From an uncultured Clostridia bacterium (GTDB taxonomy: Bacteria; Bacillota; Clostridia; Christensenellales; UBA3700), in the NCBI GenBank assembly GCA_948471525.1, contig CAOKSY010000001.1, positions 124,001 to 188,000 on the forward strand: a stretch of 64,000 nucleotides of DNA. Direction: 5' to 3'. This document shows, piece by piece, positions 1-9,300 of the stretch. The position numbers and the translations under genes are program-made. Below the pieces are notes generated by a model. The model searched no databases and had not been told where the DNA came from. It saw only the letters and a list, made by a program, of their open reading frames with translations. Positions within the stretch are counted from its first letter, which is position 1. Each line of letters opens with the position of its first letter.

Positions 1-1
1 C

Positions 2-304
2 AGTTCTCTGTATTTTATAGGAGAATTTATGATCGGCAAACCAAGCGGATTTACCTCGTCGGACTATTACCCTATATTCCCCACCGTCGGCTATATGCTG
101 CTCGGCGCGACAGCCGCGGTAATATTGTATCCGAAGAAAAAATCTCTGCTTCCGTGGCTGGGCAAATACGACTGGCACGCGCCCTTCTCTTTCTGGGGCA
201 AGATAGCGATATGGGTATACGCTTTGCATCAGGTCGCGGTAGTCGTCATACTCGCGCTGATAAGTTTTCTATTTATCACGCCGGGCGACTTTGTGGTGAT
301 ATAA
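2..304 (+). CDS. DUF1624 / HGSNAT-like membrane acyltransferase, C-terminal part
   Basis: The reading frame is open from the left edge (frame of nt 2), so this is the last 100 codons of a gene starting outside the window; the ATG at 29 is probably internal. Two hydrophobic segments are visible, one beginning at the SDYYPIFPTVGYMLLG stretch and one after FWGKIAIWVYALHQ. The S-D-Y-[FY]-P...GY.LLG pattern and the late IY.LHQ pattern are typical of the DUF1624 group of multi-pass proteins, related to the heparan-alpha-glucosaminide acetyltransferase catalytic domain and thought to move acetyl groups across the membrane. The substrate cannot be inferred. The gene is followed by a clear rho-independent terminator. 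Family assignment is from motif memory on a fragment, so moderate. Confidence 0.6.
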   Translation, partial: SSLYFIGEFMIGKPSGFTSSDYYPIFPTVGYMLLGATAAVILYPKKKSLLPWLGKYDWHAPFSFWGKIAIWVYALHQVAVVVILALISFLFITPGDFVVI

Positions 305-325
305 ATTAATAATAACGCTTAAACG

Positions 326-347
326 ACCGTCGCAAGACGGTTTTTTA
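326..347 (+). terminator. Rho-independent terminator of the DUF1624 gene
   Basis: Six-bp stem ACCGTC / GACGGT (326-331, 336-341) with a GCAA tetraloop, followed by a T run. It sits 21 nt after the stop codon. Confidence 0.85.
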
Positions 348-544
348 TTTGTCATAAAAATGTTGCGTTACTTATTTTGTCGAACTTAATACAGATTAAA
401 TCAACAAAATTTATTGCCAACTTAGACTACAGCACACACCAATTATATTGACGATTTGAATCATAGTCAGTTTAACTGCAATATCGTCATATTGGGCGAA
501 ACAAAGTGAAGTCAAAATATTTAAGTCAATTAATAATCGGATTG

Positions 545-571
545 GATCTATCCACTGCGGTCGAGATGACA
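545..571. repeat. Degenerate intergenic repeat, copy 1
   Basis: Reads GATCTATCCACTGCG, then GTCGAGATGACA. It resembles copy 2 at 582-613 and recalls a short repeat (GATC...TCCACT...GGTCGAGATGACA) seen in many Clostridia drafts. The latter is from memory and not checked. Confidence 0.45.
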
Positions 572-581
572 GAATGATTGA

Positions 582-613
582 GATCTCTCCACTGCGCTAC
601 GGTCGAAAGAACG
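582..613. repeat. Degenerate intergenic repeat, copy 2
   Basis: Reads GATCTCTCCACTGCG, then CTAC, then GGTCGAAAGAACG. It matches copy 1 over its first 15 bases with one change, then again over GGTCGA, with a 4-base insertion between. The two copies start 37 bp apart. Confidence 0.45.
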
Positions 614-621
614 TTATTTAA

Positions 622-708
622 TTCTTATCGGCCGCACTGTTTACTGCAAGCATAATTGGCATTTTCAGCATTAATAAAAAGCGCGACCGTAAAGCACAAT
701 TCCCATAG
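622..708 (+). pseudogene. Possible remnant of a C-terminal membrane anchor
   Basis: Twenty-eight open codons follow a TAA (619-621) and end at TAG (706-708), with no start or ribosome site. They encode a hydrophobic run (FLSAALFTASIIGIFSI) and then the basic tail NKKRDRKA. This is the same layout as the C-terminal anchors of the giant surface proteins further right. It may be the stump of such a gene; a chance open frame this short is also possible. Confidence 0.3.
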
Positions 709-756
709 GGAATTGAAAAAACCAAATATTTTATTGATACGCTTTCAGATTATGAA

Positions 757-789
757 AAAAGCACTCGAACATTTTATTCGAGTGCTTTT
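757..789 (-). terminator. Terminator after the GNAT gene, bidirectional shape
   Basis: Perfect 13-bp stem AAAAGCACTCGAA / TTCGAGTGCTTTT around a 7-base loop. It lies 33 bp past the stop of the minus-strand GNAT gene and has A/T tracts on both sides. Confidence 0.85.
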
Positions 790-821
790 AGCTAAACTTT
801 ATTAGAAAGACAAATTGAAAT

Positions 822-1328
822 TTATTTTATTTGGGAATACATTTTCATATCTATAACCGCGCCATTTTTTACTGCATTGGAACGCATTATTCCCTCAAAT
901 TGAAAGCCTGCTTTTTCTAAAACGCGGGACGAACCTCTATTGTTTGCAAACGGTTCCGCATAAATTCGCAATATATCCGTATTGTCAAAAACATATTTGC
1001 AAATTTGCTTTACGGCTTCGGTCATTATACCCTTGCCCCAATATTCTTCCGCAAGATAATAACCGAGTTCGGCTGTTCTGAAATGAATATTGTTTTGCCG
1101 AAAAACGGCTATACTGCCGACTGCTTTCCCTTCAATTTCAATAGCGAAAGCAAACGTTGAATTTTTATCGGCAGAGAGAATGGAATTTATAAATTCTTTG
1201 CCGTCTTGTTCTGTATACGGATATGGTATGCCGTCCCGTAGATTATCCAATATTTTTTTATTGTTAATTGTAGATGCCAAGTTTTGCGCATCGCTTAATT
1301 TCCACTCTCGCAACGAAAAAGTAAACAT
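822..1328 (-). CDS. GNAT-family N-acetyltransferase (RimJ/RimL-like)
   Basis: A 168-residue single-domain acetyltransferase of the usual family length. The N-terminal LREWKLSDAQNL stretch opens the GNAT fold. The acetyl-CoA loop is seen as LGYYLAEEYWGKGIMTEAV (about residues 88-106), where W-G-[KR]-G is the pyrophosphate-binding turn. The NRGSSRVLEKAGFQFEG motif near residue 130 is diagnostic for the RimJ/RimL type, which acetylates protein N-termini or small amines with acetyl-CoA. The actual acceptor cannot be told from sequence. ATG at 1328 is preceded by GCGGAGTAAT at good spacing. The gene stands alone between terminators. Confidence 0.88.
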   Translation of the reverse strand: MFTFSLREWKLSDAQNLASTINNKKILDNLRDGIPYPYTEQDGKEFINSILSADKNSTFAFAIEIEGKAVGSIAVFRQNNIHFRTAELGYYLAEEYWGKGIMTEAVKQICKYVFDNTDILRIYAEPFANNRGSSRVLEKAGFQFEGIMRSNAVKNGAVIDMKMYSQIK

Positions 1329-1437
1329 AATATTACTCCGCTAAATTACTGTATATCGTATAATCATTTTATCACGAAAAATGAAAGAACGCAACCGATT
1401 GAATTTTGCGGGAAATATAAAACATATCTATATCTCA

Positions 1438-1457
1438 CTAGGCTACGAGTAGCCTAG
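1438..1457. repeat. Perfect 8-bp inverted repeat
   Basis: CTAGGCTA-CGAG-TAGCCTAG, a perfect hairpin in the gap between the GNAT and LRR genes. It has no U tract, so it is not a classic terminator; its role is unknown. Confidence 0.5.
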
Positions 1458-1480
1458 TTCGTCCACGCAATATAAATATC

Positions 1481-1502
1481 AAAAAAAGCGTGGCTTCACG
1501 CT
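1481..1502 (-). terminator. Terminator of the LRR protein gene
   Basis: On the minus strand a stem AGCGTG / CACGCT with an AAGC loop is followed directly by seven T. It lies 100 bp past the stop at 1602. A second A7-GCG / CGC-T7 pairing with the edge at 1559-1577 could form a longer alternative stem. Confidence 0.7.
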
Positions 1503-1601
1503 ACGCCTTAATCTCTACGACCTGTGGCTTACCGAATATTCCCTATGGGAACTACGGTAATAGCCGCGCTTTTTTTAGATACATATTATATTTATTATTC
1601 C

Positions 1602-3260
1602 TTATTCCAAGGTGCCGCTGCCGACGAATATTCCCGCTGCCGCCAATGCAGATTTGAATTCATCCATTTTACCTTCGGGATCCGCCGTCGTATCGAGTAT
1701 GATTATTTCAACTTCGGGATCGCCGTCGCTCTTCTTGGTGAAAGTCGTGTCCTTCCACTCCCAACCGATCGCTTCGATATAAGCTACCTTTGCTTCGTTG
1801 CTTTCATAGAAAAGGAATTCGCCGAAAGTCTTTACCGTCTTGGGCAATAAAATGTCTTCAAACTGTATGCCCGCAAAAGCATAGCCCTTGATCTCGACAA
1901 TGGAAGTGATCTGCTTGCCTTCTTCATCCAAAAATCTGAATATCTTGCCCTCGGAATTGGAAGAATCCTTATCGTATGCACCGTAATACGCGTATACTAT
2001 CTTACCCTCTGCGTCGGTAAGCAATCCGTGCTTATACGTCGACGAGGAAGTCCCTTTGGTGAAATCGGACAGTTTGGTTATCGCGAAATTCTTATTCTCG
2101 TTGTGGACTTCGAGCACTCTTCTGGTATAGGTCGCGCTCGTAGCGTTGGTGTATATCGCAAATGCGCCTTCGCCTATCTTTTCTACGTTTTTACCGATCT
2201 CGAAATCGTTGTTGTAAAGAAGTCTTGTGCAACCCATAAAGGTCTTTGCAGGGATCTCCTTCAGCGACTCGGGAAGACTGACGGACTGAAGACTTGTGCA
2301 ATCGAGGAATACTCCCTCTCCCATGGTCTCGATCTCTCCGCCGTCCTCGAATACTACAGTGGAAAGATTATTGCTTCCCATAAACGCGTTTGCGCCGATA
2401 TTGGTTATCGAAGACGCGATCTTGAATTCGGAAAAGTTGGTAGTGATATTTGCAAAAGCCTTTTCGCCGATAGACTTGATCTTGGGGAAGTTCAAAGTAT
2501 AAGACGAATTTGATCTTAGTTTCGTATTCTGGAACGCGCTTGCGCCGATATCGGCAAGATCGATACCGTCGTCGTAGGTAAGTTCGGTAAACGAAGTCGC
2601 TTTGTAGAAAGCTTTCTCGCCGATCTTCTCCAATTTTTTATTGAAATGCGCATTGAGAAGCGTATTGCAGTTTTCAAACGCGTTCGCGCCTATCTCCAAG
2701 AGTTCCGCAGGCATATAGAAAGTGTCTTCGCTTATAGCGTTTTCGCCTTCGGTCTCGTAATCGTTGCTCTTATAGGCAAACTTAAGCGCGCTGCAGTCGT
2801 AGAAAGCCTTTTCGCCTATATTTGTCACGCTGTCGGGAATGATAACCGTTCTGAGATTTTTACAACCGCTGAACGCGCCTGCCGAAATAGTCTTAAGACC
2901 CGACGGCAAAACTACTTTCTCGAGCGTAGTGAGATCTTTAAACGCCTCGTCCGCCAAAGTGAAAGAAGAGGATTTTGTATTAAACGTAATGCTCTTTACC
3001 GATTTTGCGGAAGCAAACGCGTCTTTACGCACGCCGACTACTCTGTTGCCTCTTACTCTGTCGGGCACTACGATATCCGTATCTCCGCCCGTATAACCTG
3101 TGATGGTAGCTCTCGAACCGCTGAGCGTGTAGGTAAAACCGCCCGAATATTCGGACAGACGTCCCGTATTGACGAGAAGTCCGATAACCGTACCCAGCGA
3201 CGCCAAAGCTATCACGAATACGGATACTACGATTATTATCTGTCTTGTCTTGTTTTTCAT
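1602..3260 (-). CDS. Membrane-anchored BspA-like leucine-rich-repeat surface protein
   Basis: A 552-residue protein. Residues 1-7 are basic and 8-31 form one hydrophobic helix without a clear cleavage site, so it is probably anchored by its N-terminus with the rest outside. From about residue 75 to 420 there are around nine BspA/LRR_5-type repeats of the form I.(x)AF..C..L..V.LP..L..IG, for example AGAFSGCKNLRTVIIP and EKAFYDCSALKF. The last 130 residues are not repeat-like. BspA-type proteins are cell-surface adhesion or recognition proteins in gut Clostridia; the ligand here is unknown. A promoter and a terminator flank it, so it is a single-gene unit. Confidence 0.85.
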   Translation of the reverse strand: MKNKTRQIIIVVSVFVIALASLGTVIGLLVNTGRLSEYSGGFTYTLSGSRATITGYTGGDTDIVVPDRVRGNRVVGVRKDAFASAKSVKSITFNTKSSSFTLADEAFKDLTTLEKVVLPSGLKTISAGAFSGCKNLRTVIIPDSVTNIGEKAFYDCSALKFAYKSNDYETEGENAISEDTFYMPAELLEIGANAFENCNTLLNAHFNKKLEKIGEKAFYKATSFTELTYDDGIDLADIGASAFQNTKLRSNSSYTLNFPKIKSIGEKAFANITTNFSEFKIASSITNIGANAFMGSNNLSTVVFEDGGEIETMGEGVFLDCTSLQSVSLPESLKEIPAKTFMGCTRLLYNNDFEIGKNVEKIGEGAFAIYTNATSATYTRRVLEVHNENKNFAITKLSDFTKGTSSSTYKHGLLTDAEGKIVYAYYGAYDKDSSNSEGKIFRFLDEEGKQITSIVEIKGYAFAGIQFEDILLPKTVKTFGEFLFYESNEAKVAYIEAIGWEWKDTTFTKKSDGDPEVEIIILDTTADPEGKMDEFKSALAAAGIFVGSGTLE

Positions 3261-3352
3261 ATCTACCTCTTGAAGTAATCTTCCCCTAAATCTATCGATA
3301 TACGAAAGCGCAAAAACGATATAATATCATTATTGCCACCTCTCGTTTTTAT

Positions 3353-3381
3353 ATTATAGCATACGGAAAAATAAATTTCAA
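3353..3381 (-). promoter_or_regulatory. Sigma-A-type promoter of the LRR protein gene
   Basis: On the minus strand TTGAAA (3376-3381), a 17-bp spacer and TATAAT (3353-3358). The leader is about 85 nt long before the ATG at 3260. Confidence 0.75.
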
Positions 3382-3432
3382 TCAATAATTTTTATATTAT
3401 AAATATTATATATAAATTGTAGAATATGCTTT

Positions 3433-5016
3433 TCAACGCGCAAAATATTTTGCGATCGCTTTGAGCGCGACGTTTATTCCGTCGACGGCGGCGGAAGTTA
3501 TACCGCCCGCGTAACCCGCGCCCTCGCCGCAAGGCATTAGTCCCGAGACGGAGCTGTCTCCTTCCTCGTTCCGCAATATCCTTACGGGCGACGAAGATCT
3601 GCTTTCCACTCCCGTGAGCAAGGAATCGGGATGATCAAACCCTCGCAATTTCCTGCCGAATACGCCTATCGCCTCGCATATGCTGTCCGCGACGTAGGAA
3701 GGCAGACAGCCTCTCAAGTCGGCAAACTCCGTACCTATAGGATACGTGGGCAAAACTTCGCCCGCTCTCTGCGTAACCTTGCCGTCTAGAAGGTCTGCAT
3801 ATCTCTGACAGGGAGCCTTGTACGATCCCGTCAGTTTATATGCAAGCCGCTCGTATTTTCTCTGAAATTCCACTCCGGCAAGCACGCCCTCTCCGCCGAA
3901 ATCATCGGGCGATACTCCCACGAGAAGCGCGCTGTTGGCGTTGACGCCGTCTCGCGCAAAATAACTCATTCCGTTGGTGACGACGGAATTTTGCTCGGAA
4001 GCGGCGGGCATAACGTAGCCGCCCGGACACATACAAAAAGTATAACACGATCTTCCGCTGTCAAGATGCGCGGAAAGCGAATACGCCGCCGCGGGCAATC
4101 CCTGAGTATAGCCGTATTGAGCGCGGTCTATATTTTTCTGGAGATGCTCTATCCTCACTCCTATAGAGAAAGGTTTCGCCTGCATGACTACCTTGCCGCA
4201 AAGCATCTCGAAAGTATCGCGCGCACTGTGTCCCAACGCGAGTATACAGCAGTCGCAGTCGATACTCCAAAGCCCTTTATCCTTGCTCTGAGCGACGACT
4301 GATTTGAGTTTGCCGTCTTTTGCGATTACGTCTACCATTTTGGTATCGAAATAAACTCTGCCGCCCAACGCGATTATCTCCTCGCGGATATTCTTGACCA
4401 CGTCGACGAGCTTGTCCGTACCGATATGCGGCTTTGCGTCGTAGACTATCTGCTCGGGAGCGCCGTACTTTACAAATTCGTTTAACACGATATTTATATG
4501 CGAAGAATTCGTACCCGTATTGAGTTTCCCGTCGGAAAAAGTGCCCGCCCCGCCCTCGCCGAACTGCACGTTGCTCTCCGTGTCGAGTTTCTGCATTTCA
4601 ATAAAAGCGGTCAAACTCTTCGCTCTCTCGTCCACGCTCTTTCCGCGTTCGAGCACAATCGGACGAAGTCCCGCTTTCGCAAGCGTGAGCGCGGCAAACA
4701 GTCCCGCCGGACCCGATCCCACGATCACGGGCGGTTTGTCAGTCGCACGCGCCTTGGAGACGATAGCGTCGAGACTTGCAAGAGGGGGATCGTAATGCGT
4801 CGCGTTTTTTACGCGCGCAGTCCCATCTCCTCCGCGCAGTTCTACTCCTATAGACAGGATATAGCGTATCTTGCTTTTGTCTCTGCAATCGAGCGACTTC
4901 TTCAATATTCGATAATTCTCTACCTGAGAGGGCGAAATTCTGAGAGACTTGGACAACTCTCTCTCCAGTTCCGGCTGTGAGTAACCCGCAGGCAGCGAGA
5001 TCTGTATCTTCAACAT
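3433..5016 (-). CDS. FAD-dependent dehydrogenase (COG2509-like)
   Basis: A 527-residue flavoprotein. An N-terminal basic domain (residues 1-75, MLKIQISLPAGYSQPE...) precedes a classical dinucleotide-binding fold at about 97-120 (PPVIVGSGPAGLFAALTLA, then VLERG). Further motifs include NVQFGEGGAGTFSDGKLN and a C-terminal GEGAGYAGGITSAAVDG that completes the FAD site. This is the architecture of the widespread bacterial 'FAD-dependent dehydrogenase' family, whose substrate is not established. The start at 5016 is chosen because GCGAGGATATCTT precedes it; the longer frame to 5058 lacks a ribosome site. The start overlaps the stop of the upstream flavoprotein gene by 7 nt, so the two are translationally coupled. 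Confidence 0.85.
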   Translation of the reverse strand: MLKIQISLPAGYSQPELERELSKSLRISPSQVENYRILKKSLDCRDKSKIRYILSIGVELRGGDGTARVKNATHYDPPLASLDAIVSKARATDKPPVIVGSGPAGLFAALTLAKAGLRPIVLERGKSVDERAKSLTAFIEMQKLDTESNVQFGEGGAGTFSDGKLNTGTNSSHINIVLNEFVKYGAPEQIVYDAKPHIGTDKLVDVVKNIREEIIALGGRVYFDTKMVDVIAKDGKLKSVVAQSKDKGLWSIDCDCCILALGHSARDTFEMLCGKVVMQAKPFSIGVRIEHLQKNIDRAQYGYTQGLPAAAYSLSAHLDSGRSCYTFCMCPGGYVMPAASEQNSVVTNGMSYFARDGVNANSALLVGVSPDDFGGEGVLAGVEFQRKYERLAYKLTGSYKAPCQRYADLLDGKVTQRAGEVLPTYPIGTEFADLRGCLPSYVADSICEAIGVFGRKLRGFDHPDSLLTGVESRSSSPVRILRNEEGDSSVSGLMPCGEGAGYAGGITSAAVDGINVALKAIAKYFAR

Positions 5017-6179
5017 AAGATATCCTCGCTGCAAGCAAGCGCGCTTGCCCACGCCCAATGCAGATTATATCCTCCGCACAGCCCGTCCACGTCGGCTACC
5101 TCGCCTATTATATACAGTCCGTCGCAAATGCGCGAACGCATAGTCTCTGCGTCAATTCCGTCGGTAGATATGCCTCCGCTCGCCGCCTGTGCGGAACTTC
5201 TGCCGGACAGCGCGGTGACTTCTATGTTAAACTCTTTGCATACGCGAGCGATGTCGCGCGCCTTTTTTCGCGACATTATAAGCGATCTGTCCATAGGAGT
5301 GCGCGCATATACGCTGTGCGCTATCGCCTTGTGCAGTACGCCTTCGAGCGGCGCGAATACGCTGCAATTTTCGTATATATGATTTTCGAGTTCTTCCTGA
5401 GACATATCGGGCACCAGATCCAAGACGACGTTACAATTCTTGACTTCGCCGCGATATCTTGCAAGCATAGAAGATAGTCTGAATATCAACACTCCCGACA
5501 GCGCGCCGTCCTTGAAAAGTACTTCGCCGCGCTCCTGCATCGCGATCTCGCCGTTGACGGATATAGACGCGCCCACCTTTGCCCGTACGCCGTTTGCGCC
5601 GCGAACTTCCTTGCAAAGAAGCGGCGAAATAGCGTACTTTATCTCTGTCGTACGATGTCCGAGTTTTTCGGCGAGAAAATGGGAGTTCTTGCCCTGCGTA
5701 GCGTCGCTGCCCGTCGCCAAAACAGCGCAGTCGCAGACGTACTCGCCATTCGACGAGCGCACTTTGAATTCCTTTCCGCAACGCGCGATTTCCTCGACTT
5801 CGCAATCGCAGACGATCTGCGCGCCGACTTCTCTCAATCTCTGTAAAAACACGTTGAGTACCGCTGTCGCGCTTTCGCAATACGGATATACTCTTCCCTC
5901 GGAATCAATTCTTACGAGCAATCCCATCGCCTTAAATCTGGAGACGATCTCCTGCGGAGTATACTTTGACAGCGCATTCTCTACAAACGCGCTGTTGTAA
6001 GCCTTTGCCGACGCGTCCGTATTGGTGAGATTGCATTTGCCGTTGCCGGTGCAAAGCAATTTTTTGCCCACTCTGTCGTTACGCTCCAATACCGTGACTT
6101 GCGCTCCGCCTTTTGCCAATTCGTATGCGCACATCAATCCCGACGCTCCTCCGCCTATCACTACTACTCTTTTTGACAT
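5010..6179 (-). CDS. HI0933/YhiN-like flavoprotein (BaiN family)
   Basis: A 389-residue NAD(P)/FAD-dependent oxidoreductase. The N-terminus MSKRVVVIGGGASGLMCAY is a GxGxxG Rossmann motif followed by VLERNDRVGKKLLCTGNGKCNLTN, the signature of the HI0933/YhiN family. The C-terminal GLYIIGEVADVDGLCGGYN closes the FAD domain. Some members (BaiN) reduce bile acid intermediates in gut Clostridia; most have no proven substrate, so that role is not claimed here. ATG at 6179 has AAGGAA upstream; the frame extends to 6287 without support. It is the first gene of a two-gene operon with the 7-nt overlapping flavoprotein gene. Confidence 0.88.
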   Translation of the reverse strand: MSKRVVVIGGGASGLMCAYELAKGGAQVTVLERNDRVGKKLLCTGNGKCNLTNTDASAKAYNSAFVENALSKYTPQEIVSRFKAMGLLVRIDSEGRVYPYCESATAVLNVFLQRLREVGAQIVCDCEVEEIARCGKEFKVRSSNGEYVCDCAVLATGSDATQGKNSHFLAEKLGHRTTEIKYAISPLLCKEVRGANGVRAKVGASISVNGEIAMQERGEVLFKDGALSGVLIFRLSSMLARYRGEVKNCNVVLDLVPDMSQEELENHIYENCSVFAPLEGVLHKAIAHSVYARTPMDRSLIMSRKKARDIARVCKEFNIEVTALSGRSSAQAASGGISTDGIDAETMRSRICDGLYIIGEVADVDGLCGGYNLHWAWASALACSEDILC

Positions 6180-6228
6180 AATAAATTCCTTATAACGAAC
6201 AGACCGCCGTATGACAGCCTTGAGTATA

Positions 6229-6257
6229 ATTATACAATAATAAACGCAATGTTGCAA
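6229..6257 (-). promoter_or_regulatory. Promoter of the flavoprotein operon
   Basis: On the minus strand TTGCAA (6252-6257), 17-bp spacer, TATAAT (6229-6234). It lies about 50 bp before the ATG at 6179. Confidence 0.75.
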
Positions 6258-6286
6258 GATTACGGATAAAAATAGATATATAAGCA

Positions 6287-6315
6287 AGAGGCGGAAGGAT
6301 AATCTTTCCGCCTCT
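6287..6315 (-). terminator. Hairpin ending giant-protein cluster A
   Basis: Perfect 10-bp stem AGAGGCGGAA / TTCCGCCTCT with a 9-nt loop, just past the stop at 6324. The T run is stronger in the plus direction (six T) than in the minus direction, but the only gene ending here is on the minus strand. Confidence 0.65.
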
Positions 6316-6323
6316 TTTTTAGA

Positions 6324-9300
6324 TCAATATTTCATTGTAGAAATTACGGTGACCTTGAATATCCCCACTTCGTACACTACGGTGATTGAATTGAGGCGTT
6401 TGTTTTGCGCGTCTGCTACGACGACTACTTTTGCATTTGTCGCGTCGGGTATGCCGAGGAATGCCGAGACGTCTGCCACGTCGGCTGTAAACGTAGCCGT
6501 AGACTTGGACGTCAAATAGGAAATGTTTTTAAAATACTCTTCCTTGAAGTCAAATCCCGCGCCGTCTGCGCCGAGCGAAAACTCGGGCGCGTCCACGTCG
6601 TCGTTTGTCGCTACTTTGCCGTTGTCATAACTGTATATCGTCATACCGCCGCTGGTAACGTTGATCTTGAGATCTTTTGACTTCTCGTTGCTCGGCGTCT
6701 CGAACGAAGCGAGCTTTAAAAGTTCTTCCTGTTCGAAGGATACCTTGTCGCAACCCGCGAGCACGACAGCGCAAACGGTAAGCGCAACTATCGTTATCGC
6801 GATAACTTTGATCATTCTGTTTCGGCGAACGGTCTTCGACTGCGCCTGCTCTTCTCTTTTCTTTTTTGATACCATAAACATTGCTCCTGCCGCTACCAAT
6901 CCAACGCCCGAGAACGAAAGACTGAGCGCCGCCGCGGTCGCGTTGCCGCTCTTTCCCGCCGCTTTGGAAGCGACTTTCTGCGCTCCCGAGATCACGTTGC
7001 TTGCGTCGGAAAGAAGTTTTGCGTACAAACGGTCGAGTTCGGCTACTTTTCTTTGATCGATAAGATACCTGTCATCGGGATGGACGTTCTCTATCTGAGC
7101 CTTGAGCGCTTTATAAAGCGACACGTTGGTGAAGTCTATCGAGGTGATAGTATTGATCCTGTTGACTACTACCGACGCGTCAATACCCGTCGTGCAGTAA
7201 ACGGTCAATTCGTTGCTCTCGAGATAGTTGCCGTCCGCGCTGGCTTTAGCTCTTACTATGATTTGATAATTCTGCAACGGCGAAACTTGATTGTATTCAA
7301 ACACGTTGTCCTTGTTTGCGGCGATCCAAGCCTGACCGTTGATCTTGTACTCCAAGCCCTCGATGTCGGAGGAGAATACGAGTTTGTTGTAATGTATCTT
7401 GCTCTTAAAGCTGTCCTGCGTCAGAACGCGTTTTGCGGGAGATACTTTGAACGGTACCGTCAACTTGCCGTTGAACGGCGAGCCGTTGGCAGCGTTGGGA
7501 GTGATAACCATATAGTACGTGCCGGCATTGACGATATTATCTACGATATTATCTCCTTCTTCGTCGCTGGAAATATTGAATATCAGCATGTTCCTTATCG
7601 CCTCGGTAGAGGTAAATACGGATATCTTATTATAAAGATTCGTACCGTTGTATACCATTATTCCGTCGACGTAATCGACTGCCGATTCGCCAGAACCGTA
7701 TACGAGTTTGACAAAAGGTCTTATCTGCTCCAACGACGCTTCGATGACGAGCAACTTTCCCTTGCGAACGTTTATCTTGTAGTTCTTTTCGAGATTTTTG
7801 CCTGTGAATTGGAGATCTACCACTGCGTCTTCCTGCAATCCCAGATCGTCATAGTAGATATTGTTGATCGTGACGACCGCTTCCACTCCGTCTCTCTCGA
7901 CGAATTTATCTGTGCCGATATAAGTGAAATGCGCCTCGCCTTGCGGAAGTATAGTATACTTGTAAGTTCCGTCGCTCTCTTTTACGAAATCGCCTTCTAT
8001 CGGAGCGAGAGATCCCGGCACGTGCCATACTCTGTAAGCGTTGCGCGCCTGAACTTCTACCACTCTCTTTTCTATAGTTATGCTAGCCTCGGGATAATCG
8101 TCCTGACCGGGAGCTTTTACCAAAACGTAGTTGCGGTTTACTTCTCCCGTGGCTTTGTCCACGATGCCGCTGACTTTAGCCGTATATGTGCCCGCGTCGA
8201 CCGGTTCGTTGACGATCTCGCCGTCTTTATAGAAATCGTAAGACACGCCGAGTTCGTCGCCCGATACCACTCCGTCAAAATTGACTATCGCCTCGGGGTT
8301 GTGTATCTCGCCGTCGTAGTCGAAAGTATCTTTTCCGCCGACTATCTGCATATCGGTAATGACGATATTTTTTGCTCTGACTATATAGTAATTGGGCAAT
8401 ACCGTTATATCGTAGTTGTCGAACGCCGCGTTATGCTCGAAAGTCGCTCTGACTTCGTATCTGCCCACTCCGCTCTTTTCGTCCGCGTCGCTTATATATT
8501 CGGCAGTCATATTGTCCGTATCATAGAACGTGTTTGCGCTGAGTACCGTAAACGAACCCCTCGGCGGCTCCTCGCCGTAGATTATCTCTTCCGCGCTCAA
8601 GTCGGTTACTACCTCGACTTTGAGTCTGGTCACGGTAAGTTTGCCGGTTACTACGCTGACGTCGTAATTCCTTTCTACACAATCGAATATCTTGTTGTTC
8701 TCGCTGTCGTATTGATCGCGTGAACTTGTAAAATAATCTACCGTCACGTCGTATTGATCATTGACGGAACTGTATTTGCTTGCTGTAGTCTTGAGTACGA
8801 CTTCTATATCGTCGTCCCCATAGAAATGCTCGCTGCCGTCAGCATATCTCCAAGCCCTCGAACTTTCGGAAATGTTCGCTCTGCCGTCGAACTCCGGAAC
8901 GTCAGCGCCGTATCCCTTGGTAAAGTCGTCGCGTACTACTATGCTTATAGGCAACGGCTCTATATTGACTATTGCAGTTCCCAATGTGAAATTATAGTTT
9001 GCCATCGCTTCGGGCTTATATTCGTACGCGTCGCCGTTCTTGAGCAAAAGGACGGGATATATGATATAGCATCCCACTTCTTTCAATTCTTTATAAATTT
9101 TTTGCTCATGAGTCAAATTGTAGTCGGTAGGATCGTTAAGCACGTCCATATCCTTTATCTGATCATATTTTGGCACCTCTGGATTATCTTCCGATTGCGG
9201 TTGACCTATATACTGATATCTGTACTCGACTTTATGCTCGCGATAGTGCGTAACGGACAATCCCGTGTTGACGTCCGAGCCATTGGTAAAAAATCTGTCG

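Larger units (their letters stand above)
305..821. other. 517-nt non-coding stretch, apparently decayed
   Basis: No gene with a plausible start and ribosome site is present. The stretch holds the terminator at 326, two degenerate copies of a short repeat (545-613), a short open fragment resembling a protein C-terminal anchor (622-708), an 8-3-8 palindrome CAATTCCC-ATA-GGGAATTG at 697-715, and a strong terminator hairpin at 757-789. The mixture suggests the graveyard of a former gene or small mobile repeat. Confidence 0.5.

Noticed and set aside
1542..1577. Attachment-site or mobile-element boundary at the TTCCC-TAT-GGGAA palindrome
   Set aside because: It resembles the palindrome at 697-715 only loosely (inverted order of the centre), and no element genes lie between.
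5017..5058. Longer N-terminus of the COG2509-like flavoprotein
   Set aside because: It lies within the upstream gene and lacks a ribosome site; the ATG at 5016 has a good one.
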